Below, one piece after another: positions 36,001-47,713 of a DNA stretch of 64,000 nucleotides. Position 1 is the first letter of the stretch. The number at the start of each line of letters is the position of its first letter. The translations under genes were made by a program, and so were the position numbers. The DNA comes from Palaemon carinicauda. Lineage: Eukaryota; Arthropoda; Malacostraca; Decapoda; Palaemonidae. The notes under the pieces are model-generated. The model did no database searches, was not told where the DNA came from, and worked only from the letters and a program-made list of their open reading frames with translations. Where the stretch lies: contig NC_090759.1 of the NCBI RefSeq assembly GCF_036898095.1, positions 28,025,211 through 28,089,210 of the forward strand, written 5' to 3'.

Positions 36001-36560
36001 GATAAAAGGTGTCCAACCCGAGGAAGGATCACTCCTACAGTAATTAATTTACACTGGCTATATCAAAGCTAGAATCGTTTAAAATATGTATAATAACCCA
36101 TAGAGTTATCAGAACCGGACGTCTAAAATATCTATGAGAATTACTACACATTGTGCAGCCAACAAATCGTGTTGACACGAGAATAGTTATGACATGGTTT
36201 AAAAATATTGGAACCTAGATATTTGTCTACTGTAGGCTCTAAAGCCTTCGAATATGTGGCCTTAAGACTACAATAAGCTCACACTAAACATTCTTAAGAC
36301 TGAAGATATTCAGGCTTTCAATTAGGAACTAAAGGCTTTCTTTTTACCAAAGTGCTTCGAGTGTGGATTTATCAAAACAACCAATATGCGGTATGAAATG
36401 CCGAATGTCTTGAAATGTTAGTACAATAAAATGACTGAAGGTCCTGGAGAGAGTAGGTCCATAAAAGTATCCCTTAAGTAAAAGTAAGTGACCAAGAAAA
36501 CGAATCCTATCAATATTTCTTATTTGTAAACGAAATCTCTAATCACAGTTGTATGATTTT
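33067..36560. other. AT-rich non-coding stretch
   Basis: No gene recognised. Contains a poly-A run at 33,390, a 21-bp direct repeat (AATGGATACATTAACTCTTC) near 33,483-33,523, a long imperfect palindrome at 34,850-35,040, and a poly-T run at 35,752. Short open frames here have no recognisable motif. Confidence 0.6.
34850..35040. repeat. Imperfect inverted repeat (foldback)
   Basis: Arms at about 34,850-34,934 and 34,948-35,035. The best part is CACCTTCATTTCAAC and ACAACCACCAGTTCG against their complements, with a loop of about 14 nt. Similarity fades outward. May be an old MITE or foldback element. Confidence 0.6.
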
Positions 36561-36699
36561 GACGGCTAAAATTGGACATCATATGTCCACTGACTGAAAA
36601 GACTATTGTTAAAGGTCGATCTCCTTGGTTTGATAGAAAGAATTGAGAAAAATTGGGGAAAATCCCCAATAAAGCAAGTAAAATTTCGGGTAGAATCCA

Positions 36700-37255
36700 C
36701 AGAACATTCACTTTTATGAATAAACACTTTATGAAGTTTATCCCAGTCTGATTCAGACATATTTGGAATACGCTGTTCAATCTTGGTCTTCGCGGTTAAG
36801 AAAAGATACATTATTGGAAAAGGTACTGAGGAGAGCAAAAAGAATGGTACCCGAATGTATAGGCCTTGGTAACGAACAACGTTTAAGATATCTTGGATTA
36901 ACTATCTTGGAAGAGAGAATGGGATGAGGTGATCCAATCGAGGTTTTCAATATAATGCATAGTTTTGAAGACCTGGATAGGAAAAAAAAAATCTTTGCTT
37001 GGTTCCCTACCCTCAAGCTACTAGCGCTGCTGTAAGAGTTCTGATGACCCATATAGACTATTCGAAATTAGTGTGAATCATGCAATAGGAGGAAGAACTT
37101 TTTGTTATGCTGCACAGAGACTCTTCAACGACCTTCCACTTGATGTCAAGAATAGCAAAAATGTGGCAGCTTTCAAGAAAAACCTGAAGACTTATTTCTT
37201 TGTTAAGTGTTATAATAGTGATCAGAAAACTATTAAGCCTGAATACAAATGCTAG
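36700..37255 (+). pseudogene. CR1/L2-like LINE, RT C-terminal end
   Basis: Plus-strand fragments in shifting frames. Near 36,750-36,790 they resemble LEYAVQSWSSRLRKD. Then come RRAKRMVPECIGLGNEQRLR, YLGLTILEERMG and EVFNIMHSFEDLDR, and finally the 61-codon frame at 37,073-37,255 (GGRTFCYAAQRLFNDLPLDV, then KNVAAFKKNLKTYFF). This is the conserved end of ORF2 in CR1/L2/Jockey-type LINEs. Frameshifted and 5'-truncated. The RTE copy at 37,319 starts 60 bp after its stop codon. Confidence 0.8.
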
Positions 37256-37318
37256 CGAATAACTGAAAAGAAACAGAGCAAAATATAAACCAAAAAGAAA
37301 TTATTTTCTCACATCAAG

Positions 37319-39043
37319 GTATGGATGGTGTGAAAGCTGAGATGTTGAAGGAAGGGGGTGTGACTGTACTTGAATGGTTGGTGAGATTGTTTAATGTGTG
37401 TTTTGTGTTGTCAATGGTACCAGTAGATTGGGTCTGTGCATGTATTGTACCACTATATAAGGGTAAGGGAGATGTGCATGAGTGTTGTAACTCAAGAGGT
37501 ATTAGTTTGTTGAGTGTAGTTGGAAAAGTGTATGGTAGAGTACTGATTAATAGGATTAAGGATAAAACAGAGAATGCAATCTTGGAAGTACAGGGTGGTT
37601 TTAGAAGAGGTAGGGGTTGTATGAATCAGATTTTTACAGTTAGGCAGATATGCGAGAAATATTTAGCAAAAGGTAAGGAGGTGTATGTTGCGTTTATGGA
37701 TCTGGAGAAAGCATATGATAGAGTTGATAGGGAAGCAATGTGGAATGTGATGAGGTTATATGGAGTTGGTGGAAGGTTGTTGCAAGCAGTGAAAAGTTTC
37801 TACAAAGGTAGTAAAGCATGTGTTAGAATAGGAAATGAAGTGAGCGATTGGTTTCCGGTGAGAGTGGGGCTGAGACAGGGATGTGTGATGTCGCCGTGGT
37901 TGTTTAACTTGTATGTTGATGGAGTGGTGAGAGAGGTGAATGCTCGAGTGCTTGGACGAGGATTAAAACTGGTAGGCGAGAATGATCATGAATGGGAGGT
38001 AAATCAGTTGTTGTTTGCGGATGATACTGTACTGGTAGCAGACACAGAAGAGAAGCTTGACCGACTAGTGACAGAATTTGGAAGGGTGTGTGAGAGAAGG
38101 AAGTTGAGAGTTAATGTGGGTAAGAGTAAGGTTATGAGATGTACGAGAAGGGAAGGTGGTGCAAGGTTGAATGTCATGTTGAATGGAGAGTTACTTGAGG
38201 AGGTGGATCAGTTTAAGTACTTGGGGTCTGTTGTTGCAGCAAATGGTGGAGTGGAAGCAGATGTACGTCAGAGAGTGAATGAAGGTTGCAAAGTGTTGGG
38301 GGCAGTTAAGGGAGTAGTAAAAAATAGAGGGTTGGGCATGAATGTAAAGAGAGTTCTATATGAGAAAGTGATTGTACCAACTGTGATGTATGGATCGGAG
38401 TTGTGGGGAATGAAAGTGATGGAGAGACAGAAATTGAATGTGTTTGAGATGAAGTGTCTGAGGAGTATGGCTGGTGTATCTCGAGTAGATAGGGTTAGGA
38501 ACGAAGTGGTGAGGGTGAGAACGGGTGTAAGAAATGAGTTAGCGGCTAGAGTGGATATGAATGTGTTGAGGTGGTTTGGCCATGTTGAGAGAATGGAAAA
38601 TGGCTGTCTGCTAAAGAAGGTGATGAATGCAAGAGTTGATGGGAGAAGTACAAGAGGAAGGCCAAGGTTTGGGTGGATGGATGGTGTGAAGAAAGCTCTG
38701 GGTGATAGGAGGATAGATGTGAGAGAGGCAAGAGAGCGTGCTAGAAATAGGAATGAATGGCGAGCGATTGTGACGCAGTTCCGGTAGGCCCTGCTGCTTC
38801 CTCCGGTGCCTTAGATGACCGCGGAGGTAGCAGCAGTAGGGGACTCAGCAGTATGAAGCTTCATCTGTGGTGGAAATGTGGGAGGTTGGGCTGTGGCACC
38901 CTAGCAGTACCAGCTGAACTCGGCTGAGTTCCTGGTTAGGCTGGAGGAACGTAGAGAGTAGAGGTCCCCTTTTTTGTTTTGTTTCTTGTTGTTGTCGGCT
39001 ACCCCCCAAAATTGGGGGAAGTGCCTTTGGTATATGGATGGAT
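37319..39043 (+). mobile_element. RTE-like LINE, copy 1 (5'-truncated)
   Basis: 5' truncation at 37,319, inside the RT domain. Intact frame to 38,787, 3' UTR to 39,043 with a CCCCCAAAATTGGGGG hairpin at about 39,003-39,018, and a short ATGG-type tail. Apart from a few substitutions it is the same sequence as the reverse complement of 58,427-60,150. Confidence 0.9.
37321..38787 (+). CDS. RTE-like reverse transcriptase (truncated, frame intact)
   Basis: 488 codons. RT blocks: PLYKGKGDVHECCNSRGISL, motif A VAFMDLEKAYDRVDRE, motif B RVGLRQGCVMSPWLFNLYVD, motif C LLFADDTVLVADTEEK, thumb RKLRVNVGKSKVMRC, then FKYLGSVV. The C-terminal part is RTE-type (YGSELWGM, RVDRVRNEVVRV, VLRWFGHVERM). All RT catalytic Asp residues (motif A and FADD) are present. 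The endonuclease domain is missing, so the copy cannot mobilise itself. The protein appears identical to the same region of copy 2. The ATG is only the first in the truncated frame, not a native start. Confidence 0.92.
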   Translation: MDGVKAEMLKEGGVTVLEWLVRLFNVCFVLSMVPVDWVCACIVPLYKGKGDVHECCNSRGISLLSVVGKVYGRVLINRIKDKTENAILEVQGGFRRGRGCMNQIFTVRQICEKYLAKGKEVYVAFMDLEKAYDRVDREAMWNVMRLYGVGGRLLQAVKSFYKGSKACVRIGNEVSDWFPVRVGLRQGCVMSPWLFNLYVDGVVREVNARVLGRGLKLVGENDHEWEVNQLLFADDTVLVADTEEKLDRLVTEFGRVCERRKLRVNVGKSKVMRCTRREGGARLNVMLNGELLEEVDQFKYLGSVVAANGGVEADVRQRVNEGCKVLGAVKGVVKNRGLGMNVKRVLYEKVIVPTVMYGSELWGMKVMERQKLNVFEMKCLRSMAGVSRVDRVRNEVVRVRTGVRNELAARVDMNVLRWFGHVERMENGCLLKKVMNARVDGRSTRGRPRFGWMDGVKKALGDRRIDVREARERARNRNEWRAIVTQFR

Positions 39044-39139
39044 CAAGGCCCGCCTGAACAGACTCTAGTGTCTGATGGAGGGCGAGAAATAAACCCCTAA
39101 AAGTAAAAGTAAGAACCCTGGAAAGTGAGTTTCACTCTC

Positions 39140-39340
39140 ACTATACAAGAGGTCATAACCAAACAAACGTAAAACGTGTAGAACATCCAGTAGAAGAGGG
39201 ATTTTTGACATCAGGATAAAACAACAATGGGATCATTTACATAGTCATGTAGTCAATAGTAAGTCCATAAGTGCTTTTAAAGCGGCTCTTGATAGGTTGT
39301 AAGAAAGAAGGAGCTTATTAGCTTCGACTACTAGGCTCTT
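39140..39340 (+). pseudogene. LINE ORF2 C-terminal fragment (CR1/L2-like)
   Basis: Plus strand reads FDIRIKQQWDHLHSHVVNSK then SISAFKAALDRL, followed by a stop: the usual last block of CR1/L2-type ORF2. Confidence 0.65.
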
Positions 39341-39429
39341 AACTATTCTAGGCGAGACATGGGAAGAATACAAAACCGACATGTGCAAATATAATTATCT
39401 ATCAAGGTGAAAATATAGATCATCATAAG

Positions 39430-39900
39430 AGAAAGGCCCGCGAAGAAGCAACAAGAATAGATAAGTTATACAATCTCCTAAATAGTATAATAGGAAATGT
39501 ATAATGAAAAAAAGGCTACCAGAGGGGCACAGCAACCAAGAACTAACAAATCCTTTTCTAAAATTCTTTAAGAACAAAATAGATGTATACTTAGGTCATT
39601 TAACCATTCAATATCTGATTAGTGTAGCACCAGATACACTGATAAAACTAACGAGATCCAAGACTGTAACAAAGGCCATCGAGACAGCAAAGACAAACTG
39701 AGCGATCAATCCAATGCCAATATCTTTAGTAACTGAAGAAAAACATTTCTAGTCTTACCGATATAATTACAAGAAATAGTAAATACAAGCATTGATGACA
39801 GGGAGTTTCCCAAATCTGAGAAAATGTCTATGACTACGCCGGTTCTGAAAAAGTGCTCTAGATTATCAGGAATTAAGTTCATGTGGACCTATTTCGAATC
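39430..39900 (+). pseudogene. CR1/L2-like LINE, endonuclease-RT linker (first half)
   Basis: Reads KLYNLLNSIIGNV, PEGHSNQELTNPFLKFFKNK and, near 39,780-39,890, NTSIDDREFPKSEKMSMTTP then VLKKCSRLSG: the linker and start of RT in CR1/L2 LINEs. RT continues at 41,260 after about 1.35 kb of foreign sequence. Confidence 0.7.
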
Positions 39901-41255
39901 AAGGTAATTCTTCAAAAGCAGGCCGCATCCTTTTCTATTAAAAAAAATAAATATTCCTTCATTATCTGATGAATTTTCAATGAAACTAACCATATTTTCT
40001 TGAGAGAAAGTTATCCTAAACCCCTTTCTCACTTTACAAAATTGGGGGACCCACTTGGGAATCGGGGGGTTTTGGGTTGTTATATGCCAAAAATTAGTGC
40101 TTAGCAGCAATAACAATCGTCAGAGATGCATGATAAACACAAAACCAATTGGAACAATATACAATTCAGGTAAGTGGCATTAATTAAAGTATCAATTATC
40201 CAATTCATTTCAAGTTTTTTTTTCTTTTTTTTTTTTTTTTTTTTTTTTTACTCCGCCACAGCCATGGCTCACAAAATTAACATTACATGTTCTTTCATGC
40301 GGTATATGATTTGCTGCACAAGCTTCGTGAGTAACTATTTCGGGGGCATTTTTAATTTAACATGAGCAACAATAGCTATATACTTACAAAGTGTTTTCGA
40401 TATAATTACCGAAATTGATGAAATCACCCTAAATTTCGAACTGGATTGTACTTCCCTCTTGGAGACGTCTTCATGCGATTGTAGTCATGCTAGAAATGAA
40501 AGGTAATTAAGGTTGAAAATATGGCTATTGTAGAAAAACATCCGGAAATTTGCGCATAAATATTTGGAAACTATCCTACAAATATTGCCACCACACTCGC
40601 AAAGCTTTTGCTTAGGAAGTAAATTGTCTTTGATTATATTCAATCACTATGTCTATACCACCAGGCACCAATAGACACTGATAAAATTGCCGTAACCCAC
40701 ATTGCAAAGCAAACAACCCATAGTAAATCGGGGTTTGTCAAATTTAACCCCAGAAGATCCAGTCACTACCATTACTACAATAAGCCGAAATGCCCGTTCC
40801 CGTCTACCGGTGTTTCGAACTTTCACATTCGAAATATTCAGCCAAAACAAGGATACCAAGGACCACTGGACAGGTAACTTTATTACTCCGCTGAAATCCT
40901 AGTGAAATTTGGCTTTCGGATGAAATCGTTTGTAATTAGTTAAGTAACTCATTACGACACAATTTCGTCTTAATGATGTCACAGCTCTCGGCCAATAACC
41001 TGTAATTGGGACTGCTTGTGTCTGCGTACGAAAGTGAGTTAAAGGGCTCATTAGAAGTAAACATTGCCATAGAGGAAACATCTCTCACGACTTCAGAAAA
41101 ACATTATCAAGCTCATTTAATTCCAACTCGTTCAATATCTCGTATAATAACCATACTTTTTATATAGTTTTTCACATGATCTTTCCATGCAAGAGATTTT
41201 TTAATATCCAATGCGCCATGTTTCTGAATATTTACCCGAATCACTCTTTTAACCT
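39901..41255. other. Unidentified insertion splitting a CR1/L2-like LINE
   Basis: About 1.35 kb separating RT segments that should be contiguous. Contains a poly-T run (40,216-40,250). I see no terminal repeats, no duplication and no convincing coding motif. Open frames on both strands near 40,650-40,900 are unrecognised. Confidence 0.5.
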
Positions 41256-42170
41256 TCGATGTCCTAGAATTTTAAATCAATCAATCAATAATAAACAATC
41301 CTTTATTTCAAAAGTTCTTGAATATGTAATTCATGAACAACTAATTAGTCACTTAGAAGAAATAGAAGCTTTGCCAGACAACCAGTCTGTTTACGGAAAA
41401 TTTACTCTACGGAGACAGCTAGCACTTTTGTATCAAAAGCAGCACTAAGATAAAGTTATATTAAAAATCACATTTCTTTTCATCTATTATTTCCAACATA
41501 TCATTTACAACAGAACAGATAGCTGTCTCGTTGTTGTTGTTGTTGTTGGAGTATTATAGCCAACTCTTGTTGTTGGCACGAGGAAAGCCCGTGCCAACAA
41601 CAAGAGTTGGCTATAATACTCCAACAACAACAACAACAACGAGACAGCTATCTGTTCTGTTGTAAATGATATGTTGGAAATAATAGATGAAAAGAAATGT
41701 GATTTTCTAATATAACTTTACCTTAGTGCTGCTTTTGATACAATAGTGCACGAACTACTGATAAATGATTTACGGTTCGTCGGTATTGAAGAGCAAACTG
41801 TTGAATACCTAAAAGACTATTTTATTGCCAGAAATTATTGTGTACAAAATGGAAACTCTTATTCATCATATGAACCACTACATAAAGGGGTACCTCAGGG
41901 AAGTGTACTGGGCCCAATCTTATTGTTTCATTACTGTCGGTGTATCAATAGTAATACAGAGGCGTGAAGTGTAAACTATTAGCAGATGATTCACAATTTT
42001 ACTTCTCCCAAAATTACAGTAATGATACTCTTGAGACTAAATCCAATTCTTACCAGTGTAAGGGAATGGATGGCAGTCAAACAACTAAAACTAAATGAAA
42101 ATAAAACTGAGTTCACGGCGATTGGAAGGAAAAACAGCTTGAGAAACTAGGCGGACATCCAATTAAATAT
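41256..42170 (+). pseudogene. CR1/L2-like LINE reverse transcriptase (second half), interrupted by palindrome
   Basis: SFISKVLEYVIHEQLISHLE then LPDNQS (RT 1-2); after the palindrome, LSAAFDTIVHELLINDL (motif A region) and KGVPQGSVLGPILL (motif B); then KCKLLADDSQFYFS (motif C, ADD) and VREWMAVKQLKLNENKTEF (thumb). Several frameshifts. Inactive. Confidence 0.85.
41428..41743. repeat. Near-perfect 153-bp-arm palindrome with 9-nt spacer
   Basis: Left arm 41,428-41,580 is the reverse complement of right arm 41,590-41,743 with about one substitution and one indel. The spacer is AGGAAAGCC. The right arm is the natural LINE sequence (encoding SVVNDMLEIIDEKKCDFLI, then AAFD). The left arm is an inverted copy of it. 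Contains a (GTT)n/(AAC)n run in each arm. Confidence 0.95.
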
Positions 42171-43142
42171 TAATAACACCTCGCTCCCAATATCTCATTT
42201 AATATTACTTCAAGTTTTTCCTTGAAATAAAAACTCTACTATGGAACATTGGGTACAAAATTACCATTAAAGGGAAAAAAACGACACAAGTATAAATATC
42301 ATTTAAAACTACATTTCTCGTTCTAAGATTACTATTTACGAATTCTTGAACAAGGTTTTACTTAGGTGGACACGTATCCATTCCTAACTCCTGAGCAGTC
42401 TACAGCTCCGAAATCCCTCTTTCATTGAAAAATACTCCCGAAACATCTCATAAAATATATAAGCAATTTCTGTCAACAGATTCACACTTTCACTGCATGA
42501 TTTAGTTAGTGCGTTGATTCATGTCAATGTAAAATGGAATTATGGATACAATCTTTAATTCGCTTGAAATAAAAGAATTAGCCGTTCATTAATGTCACCA
42601 ACCTTGAAGGGGTGTCCCGATTACATGTTTTCAAAATTTGACACCCAAAAGCACGTTTGCTAAGGTGATGCACAGCGAGCAAGGATGAGTCTAATTTCAA
42701 TCTGACCACACTATCACTAGAAAGGAGTACTACTTTACTACGCATTTTGAGATCACTTATGTATTATGGTTAAAACGAGGGGGTTTACTAACTTACAATT
42801 ATTCCTTTCTGGTTTTATTTACTTAAATATGATCTTAACCTATTACATCCACGACTTATGAAAATATACTTTGTATTATCAGAATACAGGACCTTAGTGA
42901 TAACAAACATTGGATGGTAATTATCGGGCGTTGGTTTGTACATCAGAACAATTATAACAGATTAGTTAAAATTGAAATAAATTCACCAAACATAAGCATT
43001 AACATCGTAATAAAAATGTATTACGTAATCACAGAGGGATCAACACAAAAGTTCCTCTCGAACCATGAGACTTCACGAACTACTGAAGAACTCCGATTTT
43101 TTTTCATTTACTAACACAGTACAAGTGGTAAGAAACATATTG
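42171..43142. other. AT-rich non-coding stretch
   Basis: No gene, repeat family or motif recognised. Confidence 0.5.
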
Positions 43143-43154
43143 AAATTAGTTTTT

Positions 43155-43301
<147 letters not shown>

Positions 43302-43699
43302 AATTATCAATTTTCAAGGTACAGTTGGACACAAAAATTTCTATCACACCTCGCTCTGAGGAAGTGCATCCTGTAACACCTTTAGGGTGCTGTAAGATCT
43401 TGTGTGCATCCGCCTACTACCTCTGCCATCTCTCCCCTACACTATCTGTTCGGTACTCGCCGACCAGTATCAGTGTAACAGGGTGCAATTCATCATGGCG
43501 AGGCATGCCCGGCATACTTTTGCCCAACTGAGAAGTAGTTCGGTCAAAGAGTAAATGTCGATTATCCAGAGTTCTTCGCCACACGTCAATCACAATTCAT
43601 TCCAGGCAAAGGCTTATCAAAATTACCTGTCATTTTATACTGTAGAATTATAGAATATATGCAGGGGAATATCGTATATATTAATATAAAGATTCAGGG

Positions 43700-44050
43700 T
43701 TATGGTGGCCCATGTGGTAACGTCCTTGACTGGCGAATGCCAGACTGTGGTTAGTACCCCACTCAAACTCGTTAGTTTCTTAGGTAGCTGCAACCTCATC
43801 ATCCTTGTGAGCTAAGGATGGGGGGGGGGGGGAGCCTATAGATCTATCTGTTAAGTCATCAGCAGCCATTGCCTTGCCCTCCTTGGTCCTATTTTGAGTG
43901 GAGAGGGGGCTTGGGCGCTTATCATATGGCCTGTCTCTAGGGCATTGCCCTACTTGAAAGTGCAATGTCACTGTCCCTTGCCCCTGCCAATCATGAGCGG
44001 CCTTAAAGGCTGCCGACTTGAATTGTTTATAACATGTCTCTGGGCAAACG
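43700..44050 (+). mobile_element. tRNA-derived SINE, copy 1
   Basis: The head has a box A-like TGGCCCATGTGGTAACG and a box B-like GTGGTTAGTACCCC (degenerate). The shared body starts CTCGTTAGTTTCTTAGGTAG. A poly-G run lies at 43,820. The body matches the copies at 50,897-51,348 and 63,490-63,689. Confidence 0.75.
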
Positions 44051-44324
44051 GTCAATAGAATTAGGAATTATGATCTTTTACGAAGCAGATGAGCCCCAAA
44101 TGTCAGTATGTATGAACACTAATATCTCCTTTGATTATGAATTTATTTAGTTGCATTACGTCTTGAATTTCTTCTTAAATTGTATAATTAAGATTATCTT
44201 TACCTTAACTTTAAATTTCTCTGCCATAAAAAATTAAATTCAGATATGAAGTATTTTACTGAAACGAAAATACTTATGAAATACGAAAATTGTTCTTACC
44301 TCATTTTCTTCTCTCAAGGGGTTA

Positions 44325-44728
44325 ACTATTGCACTGTAATTATTCAGTGGCTACTTTCCTCTTGGTAAGGAAAGAAGACACTCTTTAGCTAAGGCAAGCA
44401 GCTCTTCTAGGAGAAGGACACTCCCAAATCAAACCATTGTTTTCTAGGTTTGGGTAGTGCCATAGCCTCTGTACCATGGTCTTCCACTGTCTTGGGTCAA
44501 GAGTTCTCTTGCTTGAGAGTACACTCGGGCAAACTATTCTATCTTATTTCTCTTCCTCTTGTTTTGTTAAGTTTTTTATAGTCTATACAGGAAATATCTA
44601 TTTCAATGTTGTTACTGTACTTAAAATATTCTATTTTCCTTGTTTTCCTTCCTAACTGGGCTATTTTCCTTGTTGGGGCCCCTGGGCTTAGAGTTTCCTG
44701 CTTTTCCAACAAGGGTTGTAGCTTGGCA

Positions 44729-44789
<61 letters not shown>
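44325..44789 (+). mobile_element. (TAA)n-tailed repeat, copy 2 (5'-truncated)
   Basis: Starts at the GCACTGTAATTATTCAGTGG segment (equivalent to 840 in copy 1) and ends in a (TAA)n tract of about 60 bp. Confidence 0.75.
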
Positions 44790-44790
<1 letters not shown>

Positions 44791-45481
44791 AAATATATAG
44801 GCCATGGTTACTCGATGTAAACTGCCACTGTAACTGCGTAGCTTTCTTTATTCCTGAATTAGTAAGATGAAGAACCATTATTATTTTCATATAAGTCTAT
44901 TTCGTAAGCCCATTTTAATCATAAAGCCTATCTTTGATATGGCACGAAGTTTATGAAATGCTATTGATAAAAAGGTAAAAATTCCAAGCTTTTATATAAT
45001 GTGAAAATAGAAAACATTACAATGACGAGAAAATAGGATTATGAAACAGTTTAAAGAAATTGTATTGCTAAGAATAATGCGAGCTTCAAAAAGCTTGCGA
45101 CACCGCCTACGTCGTGATAAATCTGCTCAATGAAGAATAATTGCCAAAATAGAGTCACAGGATAAACACGGGAGTAATACATAAAGCAAAAGAGAAAGAA
45201 AATGTTGAAGCAACAATAAAGGTTCTTTCTTATAAGTGACGTTTAAATCTCTCTCATGGGGATTATTTCATAACTCATCTTCTCCTTGAAGATTCAAATC
45301 CAGCGACATCAAGAAATAAGCACCAGTAATGTCAAAAGGAGGTCTTTGAGGGGAGGATAATCTGAAGTATTTACAAGAGGCTTCCAAAAGATTTACAGTG
45401 TGGCAAAATCACTTGTTAGAGTGGAGTGGTGGTTATCATAGGTGTTCATTTCTGATTTCAGTGAGCTAAAGCACTTCAACC

Positions 45482-45484
<3 letters not shown>
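44790..45484. other. Non-coding stretch
   Basis: Nothing recognised. Confidence 0.5.

Positions 45485-45553
<69 letters not shown>
45485..45553. repeat. (GA)n microsatellite
   Basis: About 34 GA units. An imperfect 65-bp direct duplication follows at 45,571-45,700. Confidence 0.97.
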
Positions 45554-45554
<1 letters not shown>

Positions 45555-45954
45555 AGCCAGCCTTTACAGGATATTTCGAGAAAATCTAGGGGCAAATTGG
45601 CAATGTAGAGTAAAAGTAGGGGGTTATGCAATAGGCTATTTTGAGAAGATCTAGATGCAAATTGATAATGTAGGGTAAAAGTAAGGGTAATATAAAACTA
45701 GACAATTAGACTTTCCACGTAAATATTTAAGAATTGCTCATGGTAGTTTTAATCCTATTGTGGCAGTGCCGAAATCGTTATAGCTTCACTAAGCAAGCTG
45801 GGATTCTAATGGAACAACTTTTGACATTCAAGTTTAGCTTGAAAAGTAAAAAATACAGAGCAATATTTGAACATGTGTCCCATTTTGTTTCGTTTAACTG
45901 TCACATTGTTTCGGTAACAAAACCCTGTGATATACGATATAAGAGAGATTACTA

Positions 45955-46243
45955 GAGTGTCATATATGGATGAGATCATGGTGAGGGGTAGATGAAGATG
46001 GCTTGGGCATGCTCTTCGTACTCCTCAAGAGATAGGTTAACCAAATGTTCAGCTGGGCTCCTCCAGGCACTAGAAGAGTTGGAAGACCCAGGCCTACATG
46101 GCTGACAACTATGAAGCGTGAAGAAGAAGATGGCTAGTGGAGAATTATCGAATTAAGAGCTCAAGATAGAGACGACTGGCGAAATCTAACCGAGGCCCTT
46201 AGCGTCAAAAGGCGTAGGAGATGATGATGATGATGATGATGAT
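45955..46243 (+). pseudogene. RTE-like LINE 3' end with (GAT)n tail
   Basis: Plus-strand fragments resemble RTE C-termini: the GHALRTPQE equivalent, a block equivalent to GRPRPTWLTTMKREEE, and a DRDDWRNLTEALSVKR-like end, followed by (GAT)8 at 46,220-46,243. Confidence 0.65.
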
Positions 46244-46284
46244 ACAATATCATTTTGGAAAATAAAGCCATTGCGAGGACATGG

Positions 46285-46885
46285 CATGCATTTCTGGTGA
46301 CAAACATTTTTTGTTTTGTTTTGTGACAAACGTGTGCAATATTATGTCAGATAATTTTAGTCAGAAACCATCTTTGGACAAAACAAATCATCAGATGATT
46401 AAACTTGGCAGCGATATTCGAGGGAATTCAAGTAACAAACTAACTTGAAGCCATTGTGGCAGAAAAGCAGACCCCCTTTGTGACAAAATACTGTGGTAAT
46501 ATGGAAGACCACTCCCGCGGCAAATATTAAAGACTGTTTTAGTGGAAAACCATTGAGGCGACATACCAGACTTTTATTATTTAAGAGAAACGACAGATCA
46601 TTTTGGTGGTAGTGTACGTACATGTTATCGAAGTGGTTGATCCTCCCGGTGAAAAAAACATTGCAGCGATATGGTAAGTAATTTTGATGACAAACCATTG
46701 TTTCAACATGGGAGACAGTTTTGTTGACAAATACATCATATCGATGGTAAACCATTTCGACGACATATCAGACCCCTTTAGTGACAAACTTTCTGATCAG
46801 CAGATAATTTCGGTGATAAACTAATATCCAGACTATTTTGGTAACATACCATTTCAATTAGGGACAAACCCATTTCGGCAATATG
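46285..46885. repeat. Decayed tandem array of a ~37-bp unit
   Basis: Recurring GACAAACCATT, ACATATCAGAC and TTTTGGTGACAAA motifs at roughly 35-45-bp spacing through 600 bp. Individual units are strongly diverged, so the copy number (perhaps 15) and exact period are uncertain. Confidence 0.6.
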
Positions 46886-46889
46886 GTAC

Positions 46890-47380
46890 CTATTGAGATA
46901 CTACCGATAGAGAGTTATCGGATCTTTTGACTGGCAAGGCAGTATTACGTAGGATCCCTCTTTCTGATTACGGCTCATTTTTACTTTGCCTACGTATATA
47001 CACAATAGTCTGGGGGCATTTTCTTCCCACATTCTCCGGACCTCATACACCTGACAATACTGATATTACCAAACAAGTCTTCTTCGCTGCAAAGTAATTG
47101 TTCAGTGGTTCCTTTCCTTTTAGTGAAGGTAGAAGAGACTAGCTATGGTAAGCAGCTCTTCTAGGACACTTCAAAATCGGTAGAGTTCTCTTCTTTTTTT
47201 TCTTTTTTTATATACGATAGATTTATCTTAATGTTGATACCATTCTTGAAATATTCTATTGCAATTGTTCATTACTTCTCTCGTAGTTTATTTACTGTAT
47301 TTCCTTTCTTCACTGTGCTACTTCTCCCTGTTGGAGCCCTTGGGCTTATAACATCATGCCTTTCCAACAACCATTTCAAT
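46890..47380 (+). mobile_element. (TAA)n-tailed repeat, copy 3 (tail lost)
   Basis: Matches copy 1 from its 5' end (GAGATACTACCGATAGAGAG) to TTCCAACA near the 3' end, with internal deletions. The TAA tail is absent. Confidence 0.7.
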
Positions 47381-47432
47381 GACACAGGAGATCTATTCAG
47401 CGACATGGCTAATCGAAGGCAGATAAATATTC

Positions 47433-47690
47433 AGTCATCATCATCATAACTTACTACGTCAAATAGCCAAGCATTGAAGCGTTCTTTCATTGATATTAAC
47501 TAAGTCAGAGTTGTCCAAATTAAGAGATATTGGGCACGATCGGAGAATATGATTGATGGTCTGGGTACTTTCTACACTTTCGCTGGACTGGTCTGTTTTA
47601 AGGCCTCATTTAACTAGATTGTCACTTGCTCTAACTCTGTTGAAGGAACACCAATCATGTGTGGGAAGTGATTACTGTGACTAAACCTAT
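47433..47690 (-). pseudogene. LINE ORF2 C-terminus with (GAT)n tail
   Basis: Minus strand reads ESTQTINHILRSCPISLNLD, then NINERTLQCLAI and a stop, followed by (GAT)n at 47,433-47,447. The HILRSCP block resembles the zinc-knuckle-like end found in many invertebrate LINEs. Confidence 0.6.
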
Positions 47691-47712
47691 TCTGTCTTGA
47701 CGGAAATCATGC

Positions 47713-47713
<1 letters not shown>

